Origin: an uncultured Pedobacter sp.
GTDB taxonomy: Bacteria; Bacteroidota; Bacteroidia; Sphingobacteriales; Sphingobacteriaceae
DNA: 45,902 nucleotides
Direction of reading: 5' to 3'
NCBI GenBank assembly: GCA_946478755.1
Contig: CAMLDJ010000015.1
Location: forward strand, 1-45,902
Below the pieces are notes generated by a model that was not told the origin of the DNA, did not search any database, and saw only the letters and a program-made list of their open reading frames with translations. Shown piece by piece: positions 22,504-29,611 of this stretch (positions within the stretch are counted from its first letter, which is position 1; each line of letters opens with the position of its first letter). The translations under genes and the position numbers were made by a program.

Positions 22504-22555
22504 AATACTCCATTTTAACACACTCCATAAAAAGAGTATTTTTATTTGGAGTATT
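22504..22555 (-). promoter_or_regulatory. Probable XRE operator cluster
   Basis: Four half-sites related to (T/C)ACTCCA lie in the 70 bp upstream of the XRE start: TACTCCA (22506-22512), CACTCCA (22521-22527) and, inverted, AGAGTAT (22533-22539) and GGAGTAT (22548-22554). The outer pair forms AATACTCCA/TGGAGTATT. Position and symmetry suggest autoregulatory binding sites. Confidence 0.55.
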
Positions 22556-22694
22556 GCAAATAACTGATTACCCTAGGGTATTGGATAATCGGAATTTATA
22601 AGATTAAACAACGACAAAATATTAATGGTCTTGCGGTTGCATTTCTGAAGCCGTGGCGCAAGACAGCAGATTACCCAGCCTATTTATAATATGC

Positions 22695-22702
22695 TATATT
22701 TG
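22695..22702 (+). promoter_or_regulatory. TAnnTTTG promoter box of the HEPN gene
   Basis: TATATTTG fits the Bacteroidota -7 consensus exactly and is followed by the preferred C. No clear -33 TTG was seen at the usual distance. Transcription would begin near 22709, giving a structured leader of about 138 nt before the HEPN start codon. Confidence 0.5.
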
Positions 22703-22712
22703 CGTATTCCTA

Positions 22713-22799
22713 AAATAGGTGCGGGACTGCTGTACACTCGTGTTACGTAAGCCTTCAGAAACTTTTATGCAACCACGAGATGCAGTTCCGCACCTATTT
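22713..22799 (+). ncRNA. Structured leader RNA upstream of the NTase/HEPN gene
   Basis: An 18-bp stem is formed by 22713-22730 and 22782-22799, with a single G-U pair. It encloses a second short stem CTCGTG (22737-22742)/CACGAG (22774-22779). The hairpin starts right after the predicted transcription start and ends 47 bases before the ATG. No riboswitch class was recognised. It may control translation or premature termination. Inside it, 22752-22776 is an imperfect reverse complement of 22635-22652 upstream of the promoter. Confidence 0.5.
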
Positions 22800-22846
22800 C
22801 TGCATCTCCAGGACTCATTTAAACGCTACTAATAAATGAGATCAAT

Positions 22847-23758
22847 ATGGAACCAAAATTATCACCAGAAGCCGAACACGCTGTCCATTTCAGGGCGTTT
22901 ATCCATCGGCTCGCCCAGAAGTTCGAACCGCTCCAGATCTTCAGCTTTTCGCAGAACAGCTCCACTCATCATTCCCAGGGCTGCTTTAATAAAAATCAAG
23001 GCCATTTTAAATGTGATTATTGCCTATTGGTAGTTACCGAAACTTCAACCCGAATAGATTATGAAATGCAGGATTTCGCCAACAGCTATTATCAGCATGG
23101 AACGATTACGGTGATCTCCCATGGCAGGCAATCCGTTATCGATGCAGTACAGCAAAACAGCCGCTTTTTTATCAGCGTGCTTACCTCTAGAAAACTGCTC
23201 TATAGTAAGGATGGACTGTTAGACAGTGATCCAATAGCTGCGTTTATCCCCACAAAAGGCGCAATCAAGGCAATAAGACATTATGAACATCGTATACCGC
23301 TGGCTGACGGATTTCTGATGTGCGCATCCGAATGTCTGGAGAAGGAACAGTTTGGGATTTGTGCCTTTATGCTCCATCAGGCCGTAGAACAGACTTGTAT
23401 CTGTCTGGTGAGGGTTCATATCGCCTACCGTTCTGAGTTCCACAACCTATACCGCCTGCTCCGTTTGTGTCAATGCTTTTCTGAAAAGCCTTTTCAACTT
23501 TTCCTGTCCACTCCCGAAGATGAGCGGTTATTTGATGTAATGGCAAAGAGCTATTCTGGTTCGCGTTATAAGGATGATTTTACGGTTTCCCGGCAGGATG
23601 CGGAGCGTCTTTATCAACGGGTCGCATCTTTTCTTTTGTTGGCAAAGGAGATGTGCAACGAAAAAATAGAACTGCTTGCCAAATTGGCATCAGATTATGC
23701 AGCCTTAAAAAACGCTGATCATGTGCAGATCGAAAAAATATTACAGACCAATATTTGA
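22847..23758 (+). CDS. Degenerate nucleotidyltransferase-HEPN fusion protein
   Basis: This 303-residue protein has an N-terminal part (about 1-135) with the outline of a MNT-type nucleotidyltransferase (PLQIFSFSQ, later DYCLLVV), but the usual GS motif reads SFSQNSS and the DxD reads DYC, so catalysis there is unlikely. The C-terminal part (about 155-285) is a HEPN-like helical bundle (ICAFMLHQAVEQTCICLV, then EFHNLYRLL). The RNase-type motif is present only as RSEFH, shorter than the common R-x4-6-H. Related HEPN proteins often sit in mobile elements or toxin-antitoxin loci. A second gene of unknown function follows directly. It could be a regulator, effector or RNA-binding scaffold. Confidence 0.75.
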   Translation: MEPKLSPEAEHAVHFRAFIHRLAQKFEPLQIFSFSQNSSTHHSQGCFNKNQGHFKCDYCLLVVTETSTRIDYEMQDFANSYYQHGTITVISHGRQSVIDAVQQNSRFFISVLTSRKLLYSKDGLLDSDPIAAFIPTKGAIKAIRHYEHRIPLADGFLMCASECLEKEQFGICAFMLHQAVEQTCICLVRVHIAYRSEFHNLYRLLRLCQCFSEKPFQLFLSTPEDERLFDVMAKSYSGSRYKDDFTVSRQDAERLYQRVASFLLLAKEMCNEKIELLAKLASDYAALKNADHVQIEKILQTNI

Positions 23759-23763
23759 AACAG

Positions 23764-24351
23764 ATGAAGAAGCAAACAAAAAATACATCAGATAACAGGA
23801 TTGTTTATCTTGACAATGATGAAATAACAGATCCGATAAAAGTGGTACACCATTTTTTCAGTCACTCCTGGTTGCCTGATCATTTGAAGATGCTGAAACG
23901 CTGGCGAAACGATGCAGCACTTGAATCCGAAGGATCAAAAAAATGTAGCCCAGACTACCTTGTCTATCATTACGAACTGACCATAAAGCTGATAGAGGCC
24001 GCCTGGCTCTTAAAGAGTCACAAGCTTGGCAGACTTGACTTCGATGACAAACAAGAAATTGATATCGCAAAATGGTACATCAAAACGGAAAGGAAGAAGC
24101 TACGGGACTATCCTGAAAATCTGAGCATTCGGGATATCGTAAAGCCTTCATCTGTACTAAAGAAAATGTTCAGGACCTATAAACTAGACGGGTATAAAAA
24201 AATCCTGCACACATGGCTTCACAATGCGCTGAGTACCTCCTTCATGGAAGAAAGCCTTTCCAAATCTGAAGTAATCACAGTTTACGAACAATTGGTCAAA
24301 CTGTTCGAGGCTACGTGGCTGATCAATGAGCGTTTAAAAGATGGCAATTAA
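23764..24351 (+). CDS. Unknown helical partner of the HEPN gene
   Basis: This 195-residue, basic and helical protein starts at the ATG at 23764, five bases past the HEPN stop codon; an in-frame TTG at 23755 that overlaps the stop is less likely. It seems to hold two similar helical halves: YELTIKLIEAAWLLKSHKLG near residue 75 and YEQLVKLFEATWLINERLKD at the C terminus, which suggests an internal duplication. I do not recognise the family. Tight linkage to the HEPN protein suggests a two-component module, perhaps toxin-antitoxin-like, with this protein as partner. Confidence 0.7.
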   Translation: MKKQTKNTSDNRIVYLDNDEITDPIKVVHHFFSHSWLPDHLKMLKRWRNDAALESEGSKKCSPDYLVYHYELTIKLIEAAWLLKSHKLGRLDFDDKQEIDIAKWYIKTERKKLRDYPENLSIRDIVKPSSVLKKMFRTYKLDGYKKILHTWLHNALSTSFMEESLSKSEVITVYEQLVKLFEATWLINERLKDGN

Positions 24352-24648
24352 AACTTTATTTTCCGTCCCGACTGAACGAATGGCCAAACCTTTTCCGTAG
24401 ACGCCAGAGCAAAACAGCGAGGCTGCGTGGCTTGCCGCAAATGCGCAGGGGGAAATTTAAATGGCAAAATGCTGTAGGAACAAAATTAAACAACGACCAA
24501 TTAGGATAATTTTGCCGCGACAGCTACCATTGTTTCTTCAGAAGTGCTAAGACCGCTTCGCGAGCCAAGTAAGGACTTACATCTCGGAGATCGTCATACG
24601 TGGTGTTGTCCCCTTGTTTAAGAAGTTCATAGTTCTAAAAGTCTTTAA

Positions 24649-27237
24649 TTATTCAAAATTCTTTTCATAATCATCCTGGCAAACTTTCGGTAATTTTGAT
24701 TTTTGTTTTTCCATATTGTTATCTATCCAGTTTCTACACTCCGCTCTGTCTAAGTTATCATTACCTATTATTGTTCTTAATCTTATCGCTGTAGTCCTCG
24801 ATACGCCAAAGGATAGTAAACTTAAAGTGGTTGGATGATAGGCCCCAAGTTCCAGATAGGCTGATAGGTTTATTACATTAACATCTCTTCCCGCAACTGA
24901 TAAGAAATATTGCAAGATGTCGGTATAACATTTCAAATATTTTGAATACTTAAAAGTGACAACTCTCTCAATTTCATCGACTATTGAGCGAACACATCTA
25001 TTAACTGAGACAAATTTCCCAACACTTTTCTCGTAATTGATCCGCTCCTGTATCAGAAAGCCTATGGGATTCTCATTTATCCATTGAGATGAAATAACAG
25101 CATAATGTTTGAGTATGTTCTTATCACTCTCAGCTAAAAATATCTCATCAATAATTTGATAAATTGCCACAAGTGAAGTATAAAACTCATTACCCGAAGC
25201 TGGATATTTTGGCAAGAAATAAGTGTAGATTTTTGAATGAAACAGTATAAACAAGTCATTCTGGAACCGTGGATCAATGCCAGAATTTTTCCTCAATATT
25301 TCTTTAGGTAATACATTTTTTAAAGAGATAGATTTAATTGACTGGTCAATCTTCAATATATTATCTAGTGAGTTTAGCACCATTGAATTGTCAGTTACAA
25401 ATCGCTCAACTGTATTCTTGTTGTCTTCTAAAAAGTCAAGTACAAAGGTTGAAGTTGCCTGTTCTAAAATCTCTTTTTCTTTAAGAGGAAATGGCTCCTT
25501 TGCATTTTGTAAATAAACTGAAAGGTCAAAACTTCTGGAGACAAGTGAATCTTCGGTTGCACTTTCTATGGTATAATTCTCTACTGATTTCTCAGGAATA
25601 TAGCCTTCCAAGCCCCATTCACCCACATCTATACAATAAATATTTCCATAAAAATCCTTTAATAATCTCCCTGCCCTACCAGCCAAGTTCCAAAAATCAA
25701 ATTTACCCATTTTAGTACCTCTACCCTTGGTCGGTTTATGAATAAATACATTTCTCGCTGGTAAGTTCATGCCTTCTAATAAGGTACTTGTACAACATAA
25801 ATAGTTAACAGGAATACTTTCATCAGCAAAAAGTTCTTCAATTTTTTCTTTAAGTTCTCGAGGCATTGTGGAATAATGGAACACAACTCCTTTTTTCAAG
25901 CAGGTAATTAAAGTATATTCGATATGGATATTATCCCTGATAAAATCTGAGAAGATAGTAATCTGTTCATGTTCCACATCTGGCAAGTATCTGCATAGTT
26001 CATTTGCTAATTCTTCTGTATCTGCCGCGCCATTTGCATATAAAATATTAGATTGATTTTTACCTAGATGATAGGCCCAGAATGCCATTTTTGCTTTATT
26101 TGTTTTGGGACATTGCTTTTGTAATTGCGATTCTAGTAATATTGGTATATGTGTCATGCCTAAACACGAAAGAAACTCCAATTTCTTATTTGAGTTAAGA
26201 AAAATCACGTTTTGGTGAACTTGAGAGTAGTTAGTTTGGAATTTTTGTACAGAAGATTTGTATTTCTGGAAGAATTCAGGATTTGACGCAAGTGGTGATG
26301 AAAATACCACCTTTAATAAAGGGTATCGTTTAATAGTCTGTCTAATTACACGTTCAAGAATAATCCCTCTGTTGCCATCATTGATTTTTTGCGCTTCATC
26401 GACAATTAGTACATCTAAATTTATATTCAACTCTTGCTTTGACAATAAATTGCTAAGCCTTTCTTGAGTTAATATTAAAATATGCTTTTGCTGTTTAATT
26501 TGAATATATATATCTTCAAATTCAAAGGAAATTGTAGAAGATAGTACTCGTACATCTTCAATATTATATCGCTTGAAACTTTCACGAATGTCGTTCTTAA
26601 CCTGATTGATTAGTGCTTTGGTTGGCACGATGTAGACAATATTAACTTGATCTCTTGCCTTAACTAAATCAATAATATATAATATCAGCAAAAATGACTT
26701 TCCAGCAGAAGTTGGTGCCGAAAAACTTGAATCAATTCCCGTTGTTAAAGACTGCAGCAAATTGCTTTGAAAATCTGTTAGCAGTATTTCTGTTTCTCCA
26801 ATTAACACCTTGTTTTCGACACTCTTACTTGCGGACTCGATTTGTAGTTCAAAAGGCATGTCCGAAAACTGTATTGCCTTGTTCAGCGAGCATTTTTTCA
26901 TCAGTAACTGATGTGCTGGAAAATTACCTAGCCTCACCAGTAGAAAAGAACATACGTCGATGATTTCAGGATACTCATCTTTGTAATAAATATATAGTAA
27001 TGTTCCAATACTATAGCCTATCTGTTTGTATTCATCTACTGTTGAACAAGCAAGTATTGAGGCTGACTTGATTAAAAACTGAATATCATCTACTAATAAA
27101 CTAATACCTGAGACACCTTGTAAATTAAGACTATCAAGGATTTCATTTTGTATCAGCCTGTTGTAAATCTTGAACTGATCTGATTTGATTATTCTTTCAG
27201 ATAAAATATCGTAAATCGAAATTTGACTATTGTCCAT
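24649..27237 (-). CDS. hamB: HamB, Ski2-like helicase of the Hachiman defence system
   Basis: This 862-residue superfamily 2 helicase has Walker A/motif I SAPTSAGKS (173-181), a Walker B DEAQ box (280-283), a motif V region (STLLEGMNLPARNVFI) and motif VI AGRAGR. This is the Ski2-like arrangement, with a Q-motif-like TDFQSNLLQSL before motif I. Its start overlaps the 3' end of the DUF1837 nuclease gene by 11 bp. A DUF1837 protein paired with a Ski2-like helicase is the definition of Hachiman (HamA-HamB), an anti-phage system in which the helicase senses DNA and releases a nuclease effector. It converges with the HEPN operon across a ~300-bp gap (24352-24648) with no gene. Confidence 0.9.
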   Translation of the reverse strand: MDNSQISIYDILSERIIKSDQFKIYNRLIQNEILDSLNLQGVSGISLLVDDIQFLIKSASILACSTVDEYKQIGYSIGTLLYIYYKDEYPEIIDVCSFLLVRLGNFPAHQLLMKKCSLNKAIQFSDMPFELQIESASKSVENKVLIGETEILLTDFQSNLLQSLTTGIDSSFSAPTSAGKSFLLILYIIDLVKARDQVNIVYIVPTKALINQVKNDIRESFKRYNIEDVRVLSSTISFEFEDIYIQIKQQKHILILTQERLSNLLSKQELNINLDVLIVDEAQKINDGNRGIILERVIRQTIKRYPLLKVVFSSPLASNPEFFQKYKSSVQKFQTNYSQVHQNVIFLNSNKKLEFLSCLGMTHIPILLESQLQKQCPKTNKAKMAFWAYHLGKNQSNILYANGAADTEELANELCRYLPDVEHEQITIFSDFIRDNIHIEYTLITCLKKGVVFHYSTMPRELKEKIEELFADESIPVNYLCCTSTLLEGMNLPARNVFIHKPTKGRGTKMGKFDFWNLAGRAGRLLKDFYGNIYCIDVGEWGLEGYIPEKSVENYTIESATEDSLVSRSFDLSVYLQNAKEPFPLKEKEILEQATSTFVLDFLEDNKNTVERFVTDNSMVLNSLDNILKIDQSIKSISLKNVLPKEILRKNSGIDPRFQNDLFILFHSKIYTYFLPKYPASGNEFYTSLVAIYQIIDEIFLAESDKNILKHYAVISSQWINENPIGFLIQERINYEKSVGKFVSVNRCVRSIVDEIERVVTFKYSKYLKCYTDILQYFLSVAGRDVNVINLSAYLELGAYHPTTLSLLSFGVSRTTAIRLRTIIGNDNLDRAECRNWIDNNMEKQKSKLPKVCQDDYEKNFE

Positions 27238-28165
27238 AAAGAAGCTTAAGGAAATTTGTTCTTAATTCATCTATGTCTTTAAATGGCATCACAAAAAAGA
27301 AAAATCGCTGACGTATAGTGGGATAAACTATTTTTTTATTCAGGTATGCTTTCATGGCGATAATATCAGCTGTCAGTTGATTCTTTAATTCTTCAATCAA
27401 TTTCTCGTTTGTTAGACAAGCTTCAACATCTACAAATTTATCCCAATTAAAGCCGATAAAACAAGTATGTACCTCTAGCCAAGTATCATCTTTAGGCTTT
27501 GTCGGATCTAAAAACTCAATTATTGCGTTCTTTAATACTGGGTCAGAAACGTCTATGTGATTACTTATAATTGATATTTCAAAATCCTTCTTTTTTCCTT
27601 GAAAGTCTAATACGGATTTGATACAATCATCAAATGCCGCATCCCGTTTCTTATTTAACTTCGATTCGCAATAGAAAACACACTTTTTATCCCCTTGTAT
27701 GCCAATGTGAATACCATCGGAGCCTTTAAAATTCTCACCTTGAGTTGTTTTTAAAGACATTTTACTAATTATCTGAGGGGCTTTTAGGTATGATTCTAAC
27801 AGAAAATATAAAGCGATTTCGCCAAGCTCACCCGATCTACTTGAACCTTTTCTGCCATTTGCAGAATCTTTAGCATTAAAAAACTTGTCTCTTCCTTCAA
27901 ACACCAAATCCGTTATTTCTTCAACAGATTTTCCAGAATATCTTGACTTTGGAAAGCAGTAATAAACTAGGTGTTTTCTTAAACTCTTTAAAAAATCTGC
28001 TTCTCGATTATTGCAATCGTGATATTTTACAAAGTGAAAACTGGCATCAACCCGATCATTAACCTTAATATCTCCTTGAATTACATCAATAATGGCGGTG
28101 TAGCTGTTTTCAGAAACATCCAGATTCTCGCCTATACTGACCTGGTCTTCTTGATCCTGATTCAT
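27227..28165 (-). CDS. hamA: HamA, DUF1837 nuclease of the Hachiman defence system
   Basis: This 312-residue protein has the DUF1837/HamA pattern with a PD-(D/E)xK-like site: E113/E116 in SGELGE, D150 in GSDGIH, and the E-x-K in CESK (E167, K169). HamA is the DNA-degrading effector that is held inactive by HamB until phage DNA is sensed. It is the first gene of the pair, and translation of hamB starts 11 bp before its stop codon. The N-terminal ~40 residues are variable. All catalytic residues appear to be present, so the system looks intact. Confidence 0.9.
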   Translation of the reverse strand: MNQDQEDQVSIGENLDVSENSYTAIIDVIQGDIKVNDRVDASFHFVKYHDCNNREADFLKSLRKHLVYYCFPKSRYSGKSVEEITDLVFEGRDKFFNAKDSANGRKGSSRSGELGEIALYFLLESYLKAPQIISKMSLKTTQGENFKGSDGIHIGIQGDKKCVFYCESKLNKKRDAAFDDCIKSVLDFQGKKKDFEISIISNHIDVSDPVLKNAIIEFLDPTKPKDDTWLEVHTCFIGFNWDKFVDVEACLTNEKLIEELKNQLTADIIAMKAYLNKKIVYPTIRQRFFFFVMPFKDIDELRTNFLKLLYGQ

Positions 28166-28226
28166 TTTTGATTTATAAGAGGTTAAAAGTATTTATTTGG
28201 CCTAAAATACAAAAAATACTTAGTAT

Positions 28227-28373
28227 CAAAGGGTTATAAAATCATTGACTTGGTTATCACCCCAGTTTGGTGATTATTCGCCCGAAGAGGAAACTAACAC
28301 TAAGTTTGATATTTTAGAGGACTGGGCATCAAGGCTACACGATGTGTTACCTATTGGGCAGACTTTCAAATGA
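28227..28373 (+). pseudogene. Possible orphan C-terminal gene fragment
   Basis: An open frame of about 48 codons without ATG start reads protein-like (for example LTWLSPQFGDYSPEEE, then FDILEDWASRLHDVLPIGQT) and ends at TGA 28371-28373. An in-frame TAG at 28221 closes it upstream. Its composition looks like real coding sequence, so it may be the remains of a deleted gene. The family is not recognised. The rest of the gap 28166-28930 holds AT-rich sequence and the hairpin repeat at 28685. Confidence 0.3.
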
Positions 28374-28684
28374 GTCATGGTGTTTCTACATCAATTAATA
28401 AACTATTTCTCATTTAGACCAATATTTAAAAATACTACTATCTCAAAAATATTTCTTTTATGTAATGATTGTTTACGGTAAACCGTAATCAGCTATGATT
28501 TTTGAATTCAAATATTCTTTGATTTAGCTAAAAAGATCTAAATCTTTAAGTTATAGCAATTGCAACTAAAGAATACAGACAAAAAGATGAGTGATTCGGT
28601 GAGCCGCATTTTAAAACCCTTCCAGATAACCCTTAAACGCTGAAAACTGAACGAAGTTCACATCTCAGCGGGATCACAGAAATT

Positions 28685-28767
28685 CTCCAACGAAAGTTGG
28701 AGGATTTTTTTGTTAAAAGGATCCGCTATGCTAAAATTCCAAGCAACCGTTTATTGTCCCTTCAATC
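28685..28767 (+). repeat. Hairpin-led direct repeat, copy 1
   Basis: It starts with a perfect stem CTCCAAC/GTTGGAG closed by a GAAA tetraloop (28685-28702) and a T-run, so it looks like an intrinsic terminator. About 65 bp of further sequence follow. The whole unit recurs at about 31987-32068 with roughly three quarters identity. The two copies flank the membrane-protein module at 28.9-31.8 kb. Confidence 0.6.
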
Positions 28768-28930
28768 CTGATGATCAGCATCCCTTTTCGGAAATTTTGT
28801 ACGGCCATGCAGGTTCTGGAAAATCTCGAAGATGGACTTACATTTTCGATAACAGCATGAGACGTAAAATAGGCTGGGAGATCTTACCAGTTGGGTAGCT
28901 GTTTATATAGGGAACTATCCATCTAAGCTA

Positions 28931-29536
28931 TTAATTGCGATATCTCTCCGACATCTCCTTTGGTGTGAGGATTTCCCAGAGTTGGGTTTCGGGATTGGCC
29001 ACCATATACATTTCGTTAGGCCTAACATTTCTATTAATCGTTTGCTCTGGCGCAGATTCCTGGCATTGCTGGCAAAGAAGGTTCAGTACTTCGAACAAAC
29101 CCTCCAACATATCATCTGCGTCCTGGCCATCTACCTTTTCACTAACCATAACATTGATCAATAACTGGGAATGCAGTCTCGCTCTTAACGAGATTGACAG
29201 CGACTGATCATAACTTTTTGAAAGTTTTTCGGTCGATTGGCTTGCCGCAACCAATCGGGTCTTGATTTCCCGTCGCTTTAGTACATATTGTTTTATTCGA
29301 GACTTCAACATCTGATATGTATCCTTTCCTGCCTCTTCCATAAATGATTTAAAGAAAAGCCCCGAAACCATTACAATAAAAGTTGTTGGGATAGTCCATT
29401 CGAAAGCAGCGAACATCCCACCACTTTCGTGTTGAATTCCCTTGATTTTAAGTTCATCTGTACTTAGCGCGATGATTTCCTGCGCATCAATATCCTCCAT
29501 GTTATCGGGCCAGCCGATGATTACCGCTTCTTCCAT
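28931..29536 (-). CDS. Hypothetical single-pass membrane protein
   Basis: This 201-residue protein has an acidic N-terminal part (residues 1-45), one clear membrane segment (about 46-64, FEWTIPTTFIVMVSGLFF), a basic helical region (about 75-125) and an acidic C-terminal half. The last ~35 residues (YMVANPETQLWEILTPKEMS) look like a small beta unit. It follows the 618-residue beta-helix membrane protein gene by 75 bp on the same strand, so the two are probably one operon. The family is not recognised. The architecture would fit a membrane-associated signalling or effector protein. Confidence 0.65.
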   Translation of the reverse strand: MEEAVIIGWPDNMEDIDAQEIIALSTDELKIKGIQHESGGMFAAFEWTIPTTFIVMVSGLFFKSFMEEAGKDTYQMLKSRIKQYVLKRREIKTRLVAASQSTEKLSKSYDQSLSISLRARLHSQLLINVMVSEKVDGQDADDMLEGLFEVLNLLCQQCQESAPEQTINRNVRPNEMYMVANPETQLWEILTPKEMSERYRN

Positions 29537-29611
29537 AGTTGAAAATATCTGTTAAAATTCTACTAAATATGATCATCATTACAGGTCTGTAACACGTACC
29601 CTACGAACATT

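Noticed and set aside
23764..24351. RteC-type regulator of a conjugative transposon
   Set aside because: The helical sequence does not show RteC motifs, and no relaxase, tra genes or integrase are in the window.
28710..28898. 62-residue reading frame next to the hairpin repeat
   Set aside because: It begins in repeat sequence and the homologous repeat copy at 32.0 kb does not keep the frame.
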